Source: Chloroflexota bacterium
GTDB lineage: Bacteria > Chloroflexota > Anaerolineae > Aggregatilineales > J027
DNA: 64,000 bases
Assembly: GCA_016234595.1 (NCBI GenBank)
Contig: JACRBG010000036.1
Coordinates: forward strand, 124,001-188,000
Direction: 5' to 3'
Below the pieces are notes generated by a model that did not search any database, was not told where the DNA came from, and worked only from the letters and a program-made list of their open reading frames with translations. The position numbers and the translations under genes were made by a program. Below, one piece after another: positions 26,448 through 36,875 of the stretch. Position 1 is the stretch's first letter; each line of letters begins with the position of its first letter.

Positions 26448-29358
26448 AGCTAATAGTGTTGAGGAATTCATTCTTACTGATTTGAGATCACTTGGTTGGC
26501 AGGTTGGGCAGGGACGTGATCTTGATCGCAACATAGACGACGTGCTGTTGAATACTGAACTTATCGAAGCTCTCATACGGCTCAACCCTGCAATTGCAGC
26601 ACGACGTGATTATGCTGACGACGTGATTTATAAACTGCAAGCCATTATCCAATCAGCACATTCAGATGGGCTAGTGCGAGCCAATGAGCAATTCACTAAG
26701 TTCTTGATAGATGAACCCTCCATGCCCTTTGGCGTTGACCAAGAACATATCCCTGTTAAGCTAATTGATTTCGACAACCCGGCCAACAACAGTTATATCG
26801 CGGCGCAGCAGGTCACGTACAAGATTGGGAAAACTGAGCGGCGCTTTGACATCGTGTTGTTCATCAACGGCATTCCGCTGGTCATTGGAGAGGCAAAAAC
26901 GCCGACCCGCGACGCAATTAGTTGGGTAGATGGCGCAATACAGATTCAACAATATGAAGATCGTGTGCCAGACTTCTTTGTTCCCAATCTTTTTTCGTTC
27001 GCCACTGAGGGCAAGACCTATCGCTATGGCGCGGTCAGGATGCCGCTTGATTTGTGGGGGACATGGCGCGATGAAGATTCTGAACCGCTGCCAGCAGGGT
27101 TAGATGCTTTACATGCCGCTGTCGAAGGGATGCTCCATCCTGACGTAATATTGGATATGCTGCGCTATTTCGCGTTATTCGCTACGCATAACCAGCGCAA
27201 GATCAAAATCATCCCACGCTACCAGCAATATCAGGGAGCTAATAAAATCGTCGAGCGTGTGCGACTAGGTACACATCTCCAACAGGCGATGAAAGGGTTG
27301 ATTTGGCATTTTCAAGGCTCAGGCAAATCATTGCTGATGGTGTTCGCCGCCCAAAAACTACGTCTCGATTCTACACTCAGGAATCCGACGGTATTGGTGG
27401 TGGTGGATCGGATTGATTTAGACACGCAGATTAGTGGCACATTCAATGCTGCTGAAATTCCCAATACGGTCACGACAGAAGACCGTGACGAACTGCGGCG
27501 TTTTCTGGCACAGGATACTCGCAAAATTATCATTACCACCATCTATAAGTTTCGGGAACCCGGCGGCGTTCTAAATGATCGTCGAAACATCATCGTGCTG
27601 GTAGACGAAGCTCACCGTACCCAAGAAGGCAATCTAGGTCGGCAGATGCGTGCGGCCCTACCTAATGCCTTTCTCTTTGGTCTGACTGGCACACCCATCA
27701 ACAAGAAAGAACGCAACACCTTCTGGGCATTTAGTGAAGAGGACGAACCCTACCTCAGCCGTTACTCCTTTGAAGATAGCATCCGCGACGAAGCGACTCT
27801 ACCGTTGCATTTTGAGGCACGTTTGATCGAACTGCGCGTGGACAAAGACGCTATTGATGAAGCCTATACCCAAATTACAGGACATCTCAGCGAACAGGAT
27901 CAGGCTGAACTGGCGAAGATGGCCGCGAAAATGGCGGTGCTTATCAAAACACGGGAACGTGTGCAGCGTATTGTCGTCGATATTGTTGGGCATTACCGAG
28001 ATCATATTGAACCAAATGGCTTTAAGGCAATGGTTGTTACGTTTGACCGCGAAGCCTGCGTATTATACAAGGCCGAGATGGACAAATTGCTGCTTCGTGA
28101 AGCAAGTGACATCGTTATGACTGTGAACAGCGGTGAGGACGAGTATTCATCTTACAAACGAGCAAAAAATGACGAGGAACAACTGCTAGAACGTTTCCGT
28201 GATCCCGCTGATCCACTTAAATTTCTCATTGTGACCTCAAAATTGCTTACTGGTTTCGATGCGCCAATTTTGCAGGCTATGTATCTCGACAAACCCCTAA
28301 AAGAACATAATCTACTCCAAGCAATTTGCCGCACTAATCGCATCTATGCCCGCTCATCGGATCGTCCAGCAAAAACACATGGCTTGATTGTGGATTACAT
28401 TGGTGTTTTCGATGAAGTTGCGAAATCTGTGACCATCGTTGACCAAGAAATTGAACGAGTTGTTACTAAAATTGAAGGTCTAAGGGAAAAGTTCATACCT
28501 GCCCTGAACAAATGCCTTGATTATTTCCCGAATGTTGATCGCTCAATTGCGGGGTATGAGGGGCTTATGGCAGCCCAGCAGTGTCTACCTAATAATGATG
28601 TTCGAGATAGCTTTGCGGCAGATTTTCTTATCCTGTCCCAACTTTGGGAGGCACTATCGCCCGATTCTCTTCTTTCATACTATCGTGAAGACTATCGGTG
28701 GCTTTCACAGGTCTATCAATCAGTTAAACCACCCAGTGGGCAAGGCAAGTTGCTGTGGCACGCACTAGGTGCAAAAACATTGGAGCTTATTCATGAAAAT
28801 GTCCATGTTGAAGCCGTGCGTGACGACCTCGATACACTGGTGATGGATGCACAATTCCTTGAAGATTTATTGAGTGGCAAAAACCCCGAACAAGCAAAGG
28901 TTCTGGAATTTCAATTGGTAGCACGTCTACGCAAACAAAAAGATAATCCGGTTTTTGTCGCACTAGGCAAACGATTGGAAGACCTTAAAGATAGGCATGA
29001 GCGCGGTTTAATCACCAGCATCGAGTTCCTTAAAGTGCTGCTTGAAATTGCTAAAGATACAGTACGAGCGGAAAAATCTGTCGAAGAAGCAGTAGTGGAA
29101 CGTGAAGAACAAGGTATGGCTGCCCTCACTGAGCTTTTTAACGAAACCCGTACTGCCAGCACTCCGGTGATGGTAGAACGTGTCGTTCATGAGATTGATG
29201 CAATTGTTCGTGTTGTACGTTTTCCGGGTTGGCAGCAAACAATTAAAGGCAAACGCGAAGTTAAACAATCTCTTCGCACCGCCCTGCAAAAATATCAACT
29301 CCATAAGGAGCAAGACTTGTTCGACAAAGCTTATGGGTATATTGAGGAATACTACTAA
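26437..29358 (+). CDS. hsdR: type I restriction endonuclease motor subunit (HsdR)
   Basis: 973 residues from the ATG at 26437, chosen for GAGGAG 9 bases upstream. The nuclease domain has FDIVLFINGIPLVIGEAKTP, giving the D...E-x-K of the PD-(D/E)xK fold. The translocase has Walker A QGSGKSLLMVFAA, VDEAHRTQ and LTGTPINKKE, and the C-lobe motif TGFDAPILQAMYLDKP. Full family length. It cuts unmodified DNA after ATP-driven translocation. This ends the operon; a weak inverted repeat (ACACG/CGTGT, 29380-29400) separates it from the convergent genes. Confidence 0.88.
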   Translation: MFNEANSVEEFILTDLRSLGWQVGQGRDLDRNIDDVLLNTELIEALIRLNPAIAARRDYADDVIYKLQAIIQSAHSDGLVRANEQFTKFLIDEPSMPFGVDQEHIPVKLIDFDNPANNSYIAAQQVTYKIGKTERRFDIVLFINGIPLVIGEAKTPTRDAISWVDGAIQIQQYEDRVPDFFVPNLFSFATEGKTYRYGAVRMPLDLWGTWRDEDSEPLPAGLDALHAAVEGMLHPDVILDMLRYFALFATHNQRKIKIIPRYQQYQGANKIVERVRLGTHLQQAMKGLIWHFQGSGKSLLMVFAAQKLRLDSTLRNPTVLVVVDRIDLDTQISGTFNAAEIPNTVTTEDRDELRRFLAQDTRKIIITTIYKFREPGGVLNDRRNIIVLVDEAHRTQEGNLGRQMRAALPNAFLFGLTGTPINKKERNTFWAFSEEDEPYLSRYSFEDSIRDEATLPLHFEARLIELRVDKDAIDEAYTQITGHLSEQDQAELAKMAAKMAVLIKTRERVQRIVVDIVGHYRDHIEPNGFKAMVVTFDREACVLYKAEMDKLLLREASDIVMTVNSGEDEYSSYKRAKNDEEQLLERFRDPADPLKFLIVTSKLLTGFDAPILQAMYLDKPLKEHNLLQAICRTNRIYARSSDRPAKTHGLIVDYIGVFDEVAKSVTIVDQEIERVVTKIEGLREKFIPALNKCLDYFPNVDRSIAGYEGLMAAQQCLPNNDVRDSFAADFLILSQLWEALSPDSLLSYYREDYRWLSQVYQSVKPPSGQGKLLWHALGAKTLELIHENVHVEAVRDDLDTLVMDAQFLEDLLSGKNPEQAKVLEFQLVARLRKQKDNPVFVALGKRLEDLKDRHERGLITSIEFLKVLLEIAKDTVRAEKSVEEAVVEREEQGMAALTELFNETRTASTPVMVERVVHEIDAIVRVVRFPGWQQTIKGKREVKQSLRTALQKYQLHKEQDLFDKAYGYIEEYY

Positions 29359-29421
29359 CTTGTGTAGGGCTGTTTTTGGACACGCCCTATCGGGTCGTGT
29401 TCTGTCGGCGAAACCCGCAAA

Positions 29422-31749
29422 TTAGAGGTCTAAATCAAATACTTGATGTAGTGAGTCTTGATCTCGATTTAAAGACTGTATTGAGGCTGTATCCATATTG
29501 GAATGAGAGCGAATAGTCCCAGTATCTAATAAGTGCCTTTTTTGAACAGTTTCCTCGACTACTTGAAGGCCATTTATAGGGGCAATGCTCTCCAAAAATG
29601 CTTGTGTACCTGCGATATTTTCGGGTGAACCAATGAACTCCAAATCTGGCTTATCCTTGATATACTCCATCAGCCCATCGGCATATTGTTTTGCATCATC
29701 TTGTTTCTCAAATCGAGCAAGCTCCATGACATAGCGCTCACTGATGTCACTCTCAATCGGTAGCCCATTTTCATAGACATCGCGGAGCGCGACAGTCGAA
29801 TAACCCAAGTGCTGGCCCTCCATATCTACGGTTTGGGCTGCATGAATCGAAAATCCATATAATGGCTCAGGGGGAGGTTTGAGTACATCCTTGTCCATCG
29901 GGTGAAAACCCAATTTCACTGTCTTGAGTTCCCACTCACCCGCCTGTAATGCACCAATCTCAGCCCGATGATCAGGTAGTTGGGTTGCACCCATGCGAAT
30001 GAGGTCGGTTGTATGGATGCCAGCCCGAAGCCCATTCAATTGCCCCACCTCACGCAAAAAATCTCGACGTTTTGCAGGATCATCCACCATGTCATGCGCT
30101 TCCATAAACCCATGTAGCTGATCCTTATACGTCTCCGCCTGCTGCTCGTGTTTAAAATGGGCGACTTCGGTCATACTGACGGTATCCGCACCCCGCCAAT
30201 CGTCGGTGTTAATTTTGAAGGGCGTGGCTCGCCAGCGCACATCCACCGCCGCAACTGCATAACCCAATGAATCACCCTTTTGGTCGGTGACGGGTAGAAT
30301 CTGCATATCCAAGACTTCAGCAGTCCGATGACCGGGCCGTCGAGTGTATACGGCGTTACGCTCACGTTCCGCTGCCAGTGTTTCGGCTGTCTCCAGCGCC
30401 ATATCCCATTTTTCGACATCGGTCAGCGGTTTCGAAGGCCTGAGCGCTGAATCAACTTCCCCCAAAGCTAAAATAGCAGCTGTGGGGTCACTAATCGGCG
30501 GAGCAGGTCTCTCAAAAAGACTGGGATCGAATTCTGGCAGTTGCGGACGATAGTGGGGTACATAGGTGGTCGGCAGTGGTTTGAGTTCGGCTTCCCGATC
30601 TTTCGGTCTCCCGAAGGAAACCTTGCGAGCCGCTTTGCCATGCTCGACTGCAAAGCCATAGCCTGCCTCTGTGCCGGTCATTCGCCCATTGCGGTGATGG
30701 GTGTGTCCGTTGTCAATGAAAAAGGCGGCACCTTCCTCATCATCTACCCCACGAATCATGGTGCGGTCCCGCTGGGTATAACGATTGCCTTGTTCTTTAT
30801 AGTTATAGGGCACTTGATATACTTGCCCACCCTCAACACCGCCGTTGCGCGGTGTGCCGCCCGCTGTCCAGACGACAACATCGTGGTAGCCAATGGCATT
30901 GGCCGTCTCGACCACCCGCGCATCCACCCCTTGATCATTGTCGCCCACATGGATTTGTGCCCCGATTTCAGCAGCCCGCATCACCAGTGCGGACGCATAA
31001 TTCAACTGGGCATTATTGGCATTCATGCTGCCCGCGATCAAGATTTGGCTGGGATTGGGCGGGATTGGTTTGGTGGCTTGGGGTGAACGATACCCTTTGG
31101 GAATCGGCTGTGGTTCTTTTGGTTGATTCCATCGCTCCGCCTGTTCACGCCAATTGATATCGCTGTGGGAGGGTAGATTGGGTAATTCAGAATGGGGTGT
31201 GATGCGATAGAGTTCCTGCACCCCTTCTTCTCGATAGCGTTCCCGATCAAATTCACCCGGCTCAATATGGCCCACATCCACACCCCGCTTAGCCAGCGAT
31301 TCAGCCAACCAGCGGGTGCGATGGCAAGTACAGGTATCCGCACAAGCACACAAGAGGGCAATACGCTCCCCTTTATATGCCGCCTCTACCATGCCATCGA
31401 GGACATGCGTGGCATCCGAGCGGGTATCCATCACGGCATAATCGGCTTGACCCGCTGGAGTGTATTCCTCGTCTTGACGCGGTTTGCCCGTTAAGGCCGA
31501 TCGAGGTGCAAAACGCATCGGGCGTCCATTGATCCCTGTTCGTTCGGTGGCGGTCTGCGCCAGTTGGTCATAGCTGTACCTGCCACGAAAGTCGCTGTTG
31601 CGGGTATCTACCAGAATAGTGACGCCTTCGGCTTCTAGGGCATCGAACATACCCGACAGCCCCTTGCCACCCTGCCAAGCATTGTAGCCAACTGAGTAGA
31701 TACCACCGCTTTTTTTACCGGGGCGTGGCACAGGTAACTCATAAGCCAT
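29422..31749 (-). CDS. polyvalent protein with DUF488 and SLOG-like domains plus LPD-like repeats
   Basis: 775 residues. Residues about 15-190 fit DUF488: YSVGYNAW, ILVDTRNSDFRGRYSYDQL and ALLCACADTCTCHR. Residues about 238-330 resemble a SLOG/Rossmann nucleotide-binding domain: ILIAGSMNANNAQLNYASA, GAQIHVGDND, and VVVWTAGGTPRNGG. The C-terminal half has two copies of a ~100-residue module (LGYAVAAVDV..VAHFKHEQQAETYKDQL and LGYSTVALRD..LARFEKQDDAKQYADGL), also seen in the gene upstream. DUF488 with SLOG suggests sensing or processing of nucleotides or modified bases. It follows its partner by three bases. Confidence 0.65.
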   Translation of the reverse strand: MAYELPVPRPGKKSGGIYSVGYNAWQGGKGLSGMFDALEAEGVTILVDTRNSDFRGRYSYDQLAQTATERTGINGRPMRFAPRSALTGKPRQDEEYTPAGQADYAVMDTRSDATHVLDGMVEAAYKGERIALLCACADTCTCHRTRWLAESLAKRGVDVGHIEPGEFDRERYREEGVQELYRITPHSELPNLPSHSDINWREQAERWNQPKEPQPIPKGYRSPQATKPIPPNPSQILIAGSMNANNAQLNYASALVMRAAEIGAQIHVGDNDQGVDARVVETANAIGYHDVVVWTAGGTPRNGGVEGGQVYQVPYNYKEQGNRYTQRDRTMIRGVDDEEGAAFFIDNGHTHHRNGRMTGTEAGYGFAVEHGKAARKVSFGRPKDREAELKPLPTTYVPHYRPQLPEFDPSLFERPAPPISDPTAAILALGEVDSALRPSKPLTDVEKWDMALETAETLAAERERNAVYTRRPGHRTAEVLDMQILPVTDQKGDSLGYAVAAVDVRWRATPFKINTDDWRGADTVSMTEVAHFKHEQQAETYKDQLHGFMEAHDMVDDPAKRRDFLREVGQLNGLRAGIHTTDLIRMGATQLPDHRAEIGALQAGEWELKTVKLGFHPMDKDVLKPPPEPLYGFSIHAAQTVDMEGQHLGYSTVALRDVYENGLPIESDISERYVMELARFEKQDDAKQYADGLMEYIKDKPDLEFIGSPENIAGTQAFLESIAPINGLQVVEETVQKRHLLDTGTIRSHSNMDTASIQSLNRDQDSLHQVFDLDL

Positions 31750-31752
31750 GTT

Positions 31753-34700
31753 TTAGAGTTCCCAATCCATCACGACGGGTTGTTGTTCGGGTGCAGGCTG
31801 CATGGGAATGGGATGGAAGTCCTCAATGCGGTGCTGGATGGCCCATTCATCGCGTTCCACCCGCGAGACCTCCGAGGGATTGAGCAGATACTTGTTTTCA
31901 CCGACCCCATTGACCGACTGCACACTTTGGACAAACTCAAGCGCCGGTACGATGTTGGCCCCTTGTGTCTCCAAATCGCGTTTGTCCAAGTAATCCCGCA
32001 GAGACGCTGCGTAAAAGTCGGCCTCGCGCTGTTGCTCAAACTGGGCGACTTCATAGACCGTCACCATTTGAGAGGTATCCAAGTCGCGTGAGGCCTCATC
32101 ATGTTCCCATGCCGCATCCAGCGCCACTACCGAATGCCCTAAAGATTCTCCGGAGGGGCTGTGAACGGGCACAACCTCAAAGGACAGGTCATGGTGAGGT
32201 GGATAATCCGCTGCATACTGCTGGGCAGCATAGTTTATTTCCCGTTCGGACAGGAAAGGATCATTCGGGCCTTCTTGAAACATCTCGCCAAAACGCACGT
32301 CTGGATTGAGATGGAGGTCTAATTCTTCGGCTCGACTCACCATATCCGGGTAACTTTGGACATCGGCCAGCATCGCCGCACGGGTCATAGCGGATTGAAT
32401 ACCTTCTCGTTCGGCCATCGAGACATAGGTATCCACTTCTTCACGGGCTTCATCGCGGTCAAAGTAAATCCCCAGCGTTACCACCTCTTGCTGAGATTCA
32501 TCATTTGCCTGCCAATGTTTGACGGTTTCAACCGCCAGCGCATCTACCCCATAACGGGCAACTTCGACTTCCAAGTCGGGAATGGGACGCATCCGAAATT
32601 CATAACCCAGCCCCTTTTCCAAAGGCAGGTCATAGGCGGCTTCACCCACCATCCGGCTGTAATCAAGGCGTGGGGGAACAAAACTATTCGATGCAGGGGG
32701 AGGGGCCATGATTACTGCCGCCTCGTCACTTCCCCAATCCATTTCAAATTCATGACGTGCAGGATTCGGTGGCCCATCATGGAACAAACCTTCGCCACGT
32801 AGATGCAGGGAGGGAGGCATACCTTCCGGTAGATCGGTGGCATGTTGGGAAAAGTCATGGGCCAGCCCTGCCATTGTTTCCAACCGCTCCACCACATCCG
32901 GGGATTGCACAATCTGATGGGCCGTTTGGAATGCGGCTGCACGGTCTGATTCCATGCCCAACGTCACGGTTTCCATTTTCGTCTCTAATGACTCGCGTTC
33001 GAGCCACGCCTTGACACCTTCGACCCAATAAGTGGGATGCTCGTTGCCTTCCACTGTTTCTTCTCGAACCGTCACCCCATAAAAAAGTCCGGGTTCGACT
33101 TCCACCTCGCCACCATAGCGCCCAACCTCTTGGGCATGAATCACATTGGCAGGCAGGGGAACTTTGTAGCCATTCAAGCCAAACAATTCGGCATCCCGTT
33201 CCCATTCCCTCTCCCGATGAATGGCCGCGATTGGACGTGTATCGTCAGGGATGGTGAAGGCATCTGCCGGGCCATGTTCAAAGAGGGTGTTGCCCCTAAA
33301 ACCATTGTCTTGGGCCAGCCGCAGCCCCGACCCCATCGCATGGTCAAGATCGTGCCGACCCCATTCATAAACCAAGGCGCGTGCATCCGTGATGGCATCC
33401 GAGCGCGGGTCAAGATATGAGACCGATTCATCATAGTCGCGGGTGCGGTACGTTTTGAGAACGGCGGATTCGGTGACCTCTTTTTGCAGGATGTCGCTTT
33501 CGAATGTTTTAACCGCCGCCAACGTCACATCACCCTTATCATTTGGGGCAGACACTTCAAAACCGTACATCGGTGATGTGGCATCCAATTGCGGATGGAT
33601 ACGCAGCGGCGCGATACCAGTGGCATTTTCGGGCGAACGATAAGCCGCCATGACGTAAGGCGGGAGATAACTCACATGTTCATTCAGGTCGGTTTGCCAA
33701 GCCACCCGCTCCGCCTTTAGTGTATTTGCCATACCTTGTTCCTCTCTTTTTATATTCGTAATCTCGCCACCCAAACGCAGCGCCTCAGCTAACAAGGGAT
33801 CCATTTCGGGATGAGTGGGCAGATCAGATAGTTGCTCTCGCCCCGTCAGTTGCTCATACAAGTCATAATGGGTAGGCTGCATCAGCTGCCATGTGGGGCC
33901 ATCCACCTGCTTTTCAGCAAATTTCACCCAGTCTGCCGAAGATTCATGGGCATCGAAAGCCGCCGTTTCCAGTTCATCACATTGCGCCTGCGCTCTTGAT
34001 AGAGTGTCATGCTGACCCAGCGGCAAATAACTGCCTGCCAGATCACCGCTCAAAACATCGCGGTATACATCCAGCAGCGCTGTTTGATAGACCTGCCCTG
34101 ATTGCGTTGGTGGCAAAACAGCAAAACAGGCTTCATGCCAACCCCAACCCATATCCGATGGAGCGTCTATCACCATTTCGGCGTCACGTTCCATGTCCGC
34201 TCGATGGTCTAAATAGAAAGTTGGCGAGTTAGGAGAAGTAAGGAACAGAGACTGATCCACTGACAAATAACCGCGTGCCTGCGCTGCATTTGCGGCGGCT
34301 TCTATCAGCGTTGGTACGCCCCCTTTTGCCTGCGCGTCCTCAAGTGTCATGCTGAGGGCTGAGGCTTCATAGGGGGACAAATTCCGGCCAATCACGGCAC
34401 TGGCAGTACCGTGTTCGTTAAGGGCGAGAATGGACACTGAAGCCGACTCACCCGTGAATACCGCGTCGGGTGGATAGCTGGCGACCATGTATCCCGCCGC
34501 ATATTCAATAGGTTGGCTCTGGAGACTGGGTAGATGCTCCTCGATGGCAGCGCGGCCCTGCTCATATAGGGCGGTGGAAACTTCGTGGAGGTGTTCTTCG
34601 GCTTCGGTTTGACTGACATACTCGGCCAGCGTCAGGCGCTGTTCGACTTCGACCCCGTGCGTTTGACGGGTGCTGCGGACTAAATCCACGCGGTAACAGT

Positions 34701-34836
34701 CATCATCACTTTCGGGGAACGCCAATTCGATGCCATAAACCGCACCTTCATCGAACGCGACGAGATGCGCTGTGCCATCCTCATCCAACACGCTAAAAGT
34801 ATCGTTGGGGAATTGTCGAATCGCTGCCGTAGTCAT
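31753..34836 (-). CDS. large polyvalent protein of repeated modules
   Basis: 1027 residues, acidic, no signal or membrane segment. Several loosely related modules of about 100 residues occur, each with a strand pair followed by a helix with a spaced aromatic/basic pattern: YRVDLVRSTRQTHG..SQTEAEEHLHEV, EVVTLGIYFDRDEAREEV, and LGHSVVALDAAWEHD..AQFEQQREADFYAASL. The last type is also in the gene downstream. Such giant multi-module proteins of conjugative elements are thought to enter recipients with the DNA; that is family knowledge, and entry here is inference. Confidence 0.6.
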   Translation of the reverse strand: MTTAAIRQFPNDTFSVLDEDGTAHLVAFDEGAVYGIELAFPESDDDCYRVDLVRSTRQTHGVEVEQRLTLAEYVSQTEAEEHLHEVSTALYEQGRAAIEEHLPSLQSQPIEYAAGYMVASYPPDAVFTGESASVSILALNEHGTASAVIGRNLSPYEASALSMTLEDAQAKGGVPTLIEAAANAAQARGYLSVDQSLFLTSPNSPTFYLDHRADMERDAEMVIDAPSDMGWGWHEACFAVLPPTQSGQVYQTALLDVYRDVLSGDLAGSYLPLGQHDTLSRAQAQCDELETAAFDAHESSADWVKFAEKQVDGPTWQLMQPTHYDLYEQLTGREQLSDLPTHPEMDPLLAEALRLGGEITNIKREEQGMANTLKAERVAWQTDLNEHVSYLPPYVMAAYRSPENATGIAPLRIHPQLDATSPMYGFEVSAPNDKGDVTLAAVKTFESDILQKEVTESAVLKTYRTRDYDESVSYLDPRSDAITDARALVYEWGRHDLDHAMGSGLRLAQDNGFRGNTLFEHGPADAFTIPDDTRPIAAIHREREWERDAELFGLNGYKVPLPANVIHAQEVGRYGGEVEVEPGLFYGVTVREETVEGNEHPTYWVEGVKAWLERESLETKMETVTLGMESDRAAAFQTAHQIVQSPDVVERLETMAGLAHDFSQHATDLPEGMPPSLHLRGEGLFHDGPPNPARHEFEMDWGSDEAAVIMAPPPASNSFVPPRLDYSRMVGEAAYDLPLEKGLGYEFRMRPIPDLEVEVARYGVDALAVETVKHWQANDESQQEVVTLGIYFDRDEAREEVDTYVSMAEREGIQSAMTRAAMLADVQSYPDMVSRAEELDLHLNPDVRFGEMFQEGPNDPFLSEREINYAAQQYAADYPPHHDLSFEVVPVHSPSGESLGHSVVALDAAWEHDEASRDLDTSQMVTVYEVAQFEQQREADFYAASLRDYLDKRDLETQGANIVPALEFVQSVQSVNGVGENKYLLNPSEVSRVERDEWAIQHRIEDFHPIPMQPAPEQQPVVMDWEL

Positions 34837-35044
34837 AATAAAAAGTGTAGAGGCGGCGAGGGTTAGGAGTTGTTCAATGGTTTGACGAAAGGCGAATTAG
34901 GAGGGGATTAAAGGAATAACTCTCAATCTATAATAATCTAATCGACCAAATACAAAGTTGCCGAATGGTCAGTAGAGTACATGAAACAGGGGAAGTTAGC
35001 TAAAAATCTAGGTCAACCACTTCCCCATGTTTCGATCAGCGTAT

Positions 35045-36829
35045 CTAGTTGCTTAACGTCAGTGTGAAAACTCCTGATGTAGTTCCAGATGCACCACCTT
35101 CACGTTGAACAACAATGAAATAATACTCTCCTGCCTCCAAATCAACACTCAATGGATTGGATGCATCTCCAAAAAGATTCGCTGATGCAAATGCCACTTG
35201 ATTGTATTTTCCATCTAGTATCTGAACTGCTGGCGCTAAGTCACCAGAACTTCGAACGGCATTAACTGTTATTGGGCCTTCTCGTTCGGCGAATAAACGG
35301 TATACGACCTGCGGAGTGTCGTTGTCGATTTCACCATCTATGGTTTCCCCAAGGCTTAAATCACCTCCAAAACTCATCTCGCTGGGCGGAGGTGGTTCCC
35401 GTTTTGTCATATCAGAAATTCCATTCGCAGTAATGACAAATTCACCTTCAGTCTCGCTGTTGTTATCCCGAGTCGCGTAAACAAAGTAGCAACCGTCTGT
35501 AGGTATTTGGAAATTCGCAATTGAAGATGTATTTGGGCTTGAACCAGCATCACGTATCAAGATATTGCCATTTGAATCAGCTAGTCCTAAAAATGTGTCA
35601 AGGTCTCCACTCGTGCGTTGCATATCTAGATCAACGATATCGCCTTCGAATGCTTGAAATTGGTAAGCCATGATTGGTGAAATCGATGTAATGCTGCCAG
35701 AAACAGTCTCTTGATTAATCAATGTCGTCGCAGGGATATTCACCGGACTAGAAGGCGGACACGGCGCTATTAAAGCACTACAACGAGGTAGTTCAGGACG
35801 TACTCCACCTGCACCCGCAAGGGCAACCTCGTAATTGATAAAATTGCCAAGCGATTCAACCGCTATGGCAAAAGTTCCACTATTGGGCAGCATATAATTG
35901 ACAATTCTGACCTCATTAGACTGATTAGATTGAGTTAGCAGTTGCCACTGTTGACTCTCATAAAAATATAGAGAGACTTGAAGCGCGGTACTCTGAACTA
36001 CCTCCATATACTGTGCGCCTACCCACCCCTCTTCACCATTGTCAAGCCTGATTCTGTACCATTCTTCATCTGTTTCCAGTTGTTCCACTAGAGTCCCAGG
36101 TGAAATTGTAAAGAGGATCGCGAAATTTGTTCCTGGGCCTTCTCGTACATTTAGACGTTGCCCATCGCTAACTCGAAGCGTAGTCGCTGTAGAAGTCAAA
36201 TCGGTATTTCGGACCGCAATGGTAATTTGCTGTCCGGCATTTCCCTCAAAATATCTTACGTGAGTTTCCCCGCTTGTTGAAAAAGTTTCCCTTAGCACTT
36301 CTCCATCATAAATCTGTGAGTGTTTTTGGCCCTGTGGAAGCACATTGGAAATACCCGGCTCCAAACTCAAACGATAGGAGCCTTCGCTTGTTCCGTTGGC
36401 TTCACCTAAACGGGTTGCCGTGATAGTATATTCACCATCAGATGTCAAATTAAGATTTTGAACTATAACAATTCGACGCCCCGCTGGATCGTTCGCAGAA
36501 GCAGAAATAACTCGTTGCCCAGATTCATCGAAAACAATAATTAATGGGTCAAGCGAACCTTCTTCCACAACCATCTTGATGGTGGCATAGGTATCTTTTT
36601 GGCCTTCAAATGCCCACTCTTGGGCATAAGAGCTATTATCAATTCTACCGCTTACTACTCGCTCATTTTCAGGATCAAGAGATGTCCATCCATAACAAAT
36701 AGCCCCTCCGCCTTCCTGTGCTTGTACAGGTTGGCGGGTAAATGCGGGGATTAGAAAACTAAGTAGACTAGCAAGGGCAAGAATTGGGAAAAAAGGGGAT
36801 TTGTTGTTGAACATTTTACTTTTCCACAT
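35045..36829 (-). CDS. exported protein with PPC domains and an SH3b domain
   Basis: 594 residues from the ATG at 36829, chosen because GGAGG lies 9 bases upstream. A signal peptide follows (FFPILALASLLSFLIPAF, cleavage likely after VQAQ). Three or four pre-peptidase C-terminal-like beta domains are recognisable by patterns such as LIIVFDESGQRV, DTFLGLADSNGN and VQILDGKYNQVAFA with closing G-x-Y-x-x-x-V segments. Between them lies an SH3b domain (LNVREGPGTNFAIL, GEEGWVGAQYM). The protein should sit outside the membrane and may bind cell wall. It is 46 bases downstream of the TIR-FGE gene and cotranscribed. Confidence 0.7.
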   Translation of the reverse strand: MWKSKMFNNKSPFFPILALASLLSFLIPAFTRQPVQAQEGGGAICYGWTSLDPENERVVSGRIDNSSYAQEWAFEGQKDTYATIKMVVEEGSLDPLIIVFDESGQRVISASANDPAGRRIVIVQNLNLTSDGEYTITATRLGEANGTSEGSYRLSLEPGISNVLPQGQKHSQIYDGEVLRETFSTSGETHVRYFEGNAGQQITIAVRNTDLTSTATTLRVSDGQRLNVREGPGTNFAILFTISPGTLVEQLETDEEWYRIRLDNGEEGWVGAQYMEVVQSTALQVSLYFYESQQWQLLTQSNQSNEVRIVNYMLPNSGTFAIAVESLGNFINYEVALAGAGGVRPELPRCSALIAPCPPSSPVNIPATTLINQETVSGSITSISPIMAYQFQAFEGDIVDLDMQRTSGDLDTFLGLADSNGNILIRDAGSSPNTSSIANFQIPTDGCYFVYATRDNNSETEGEFVITANGISDMTKREPPPPSEMSFGGDLSLGETIDGEIDNDTPQVVYRLFAEREGPITVNAVRSSGDLAPAVQILDGKYNQVAFASANLFGDASNPLSVDLEAGEYYFIVVQREGGASGTTSGVFTLTLSN

Positions 36830-36875
36830 TAGGGCAAACCTCCATATATCCACCAAAATAAACCGAATGGTAAAA

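Noticed and set aside
29380-29402. Terminator between the convergent HsdR and polyvalent genes
   Set aside because: The stem is short with a mismatch and no T-run follows on either strand, so I note it only within the HsdR entry.
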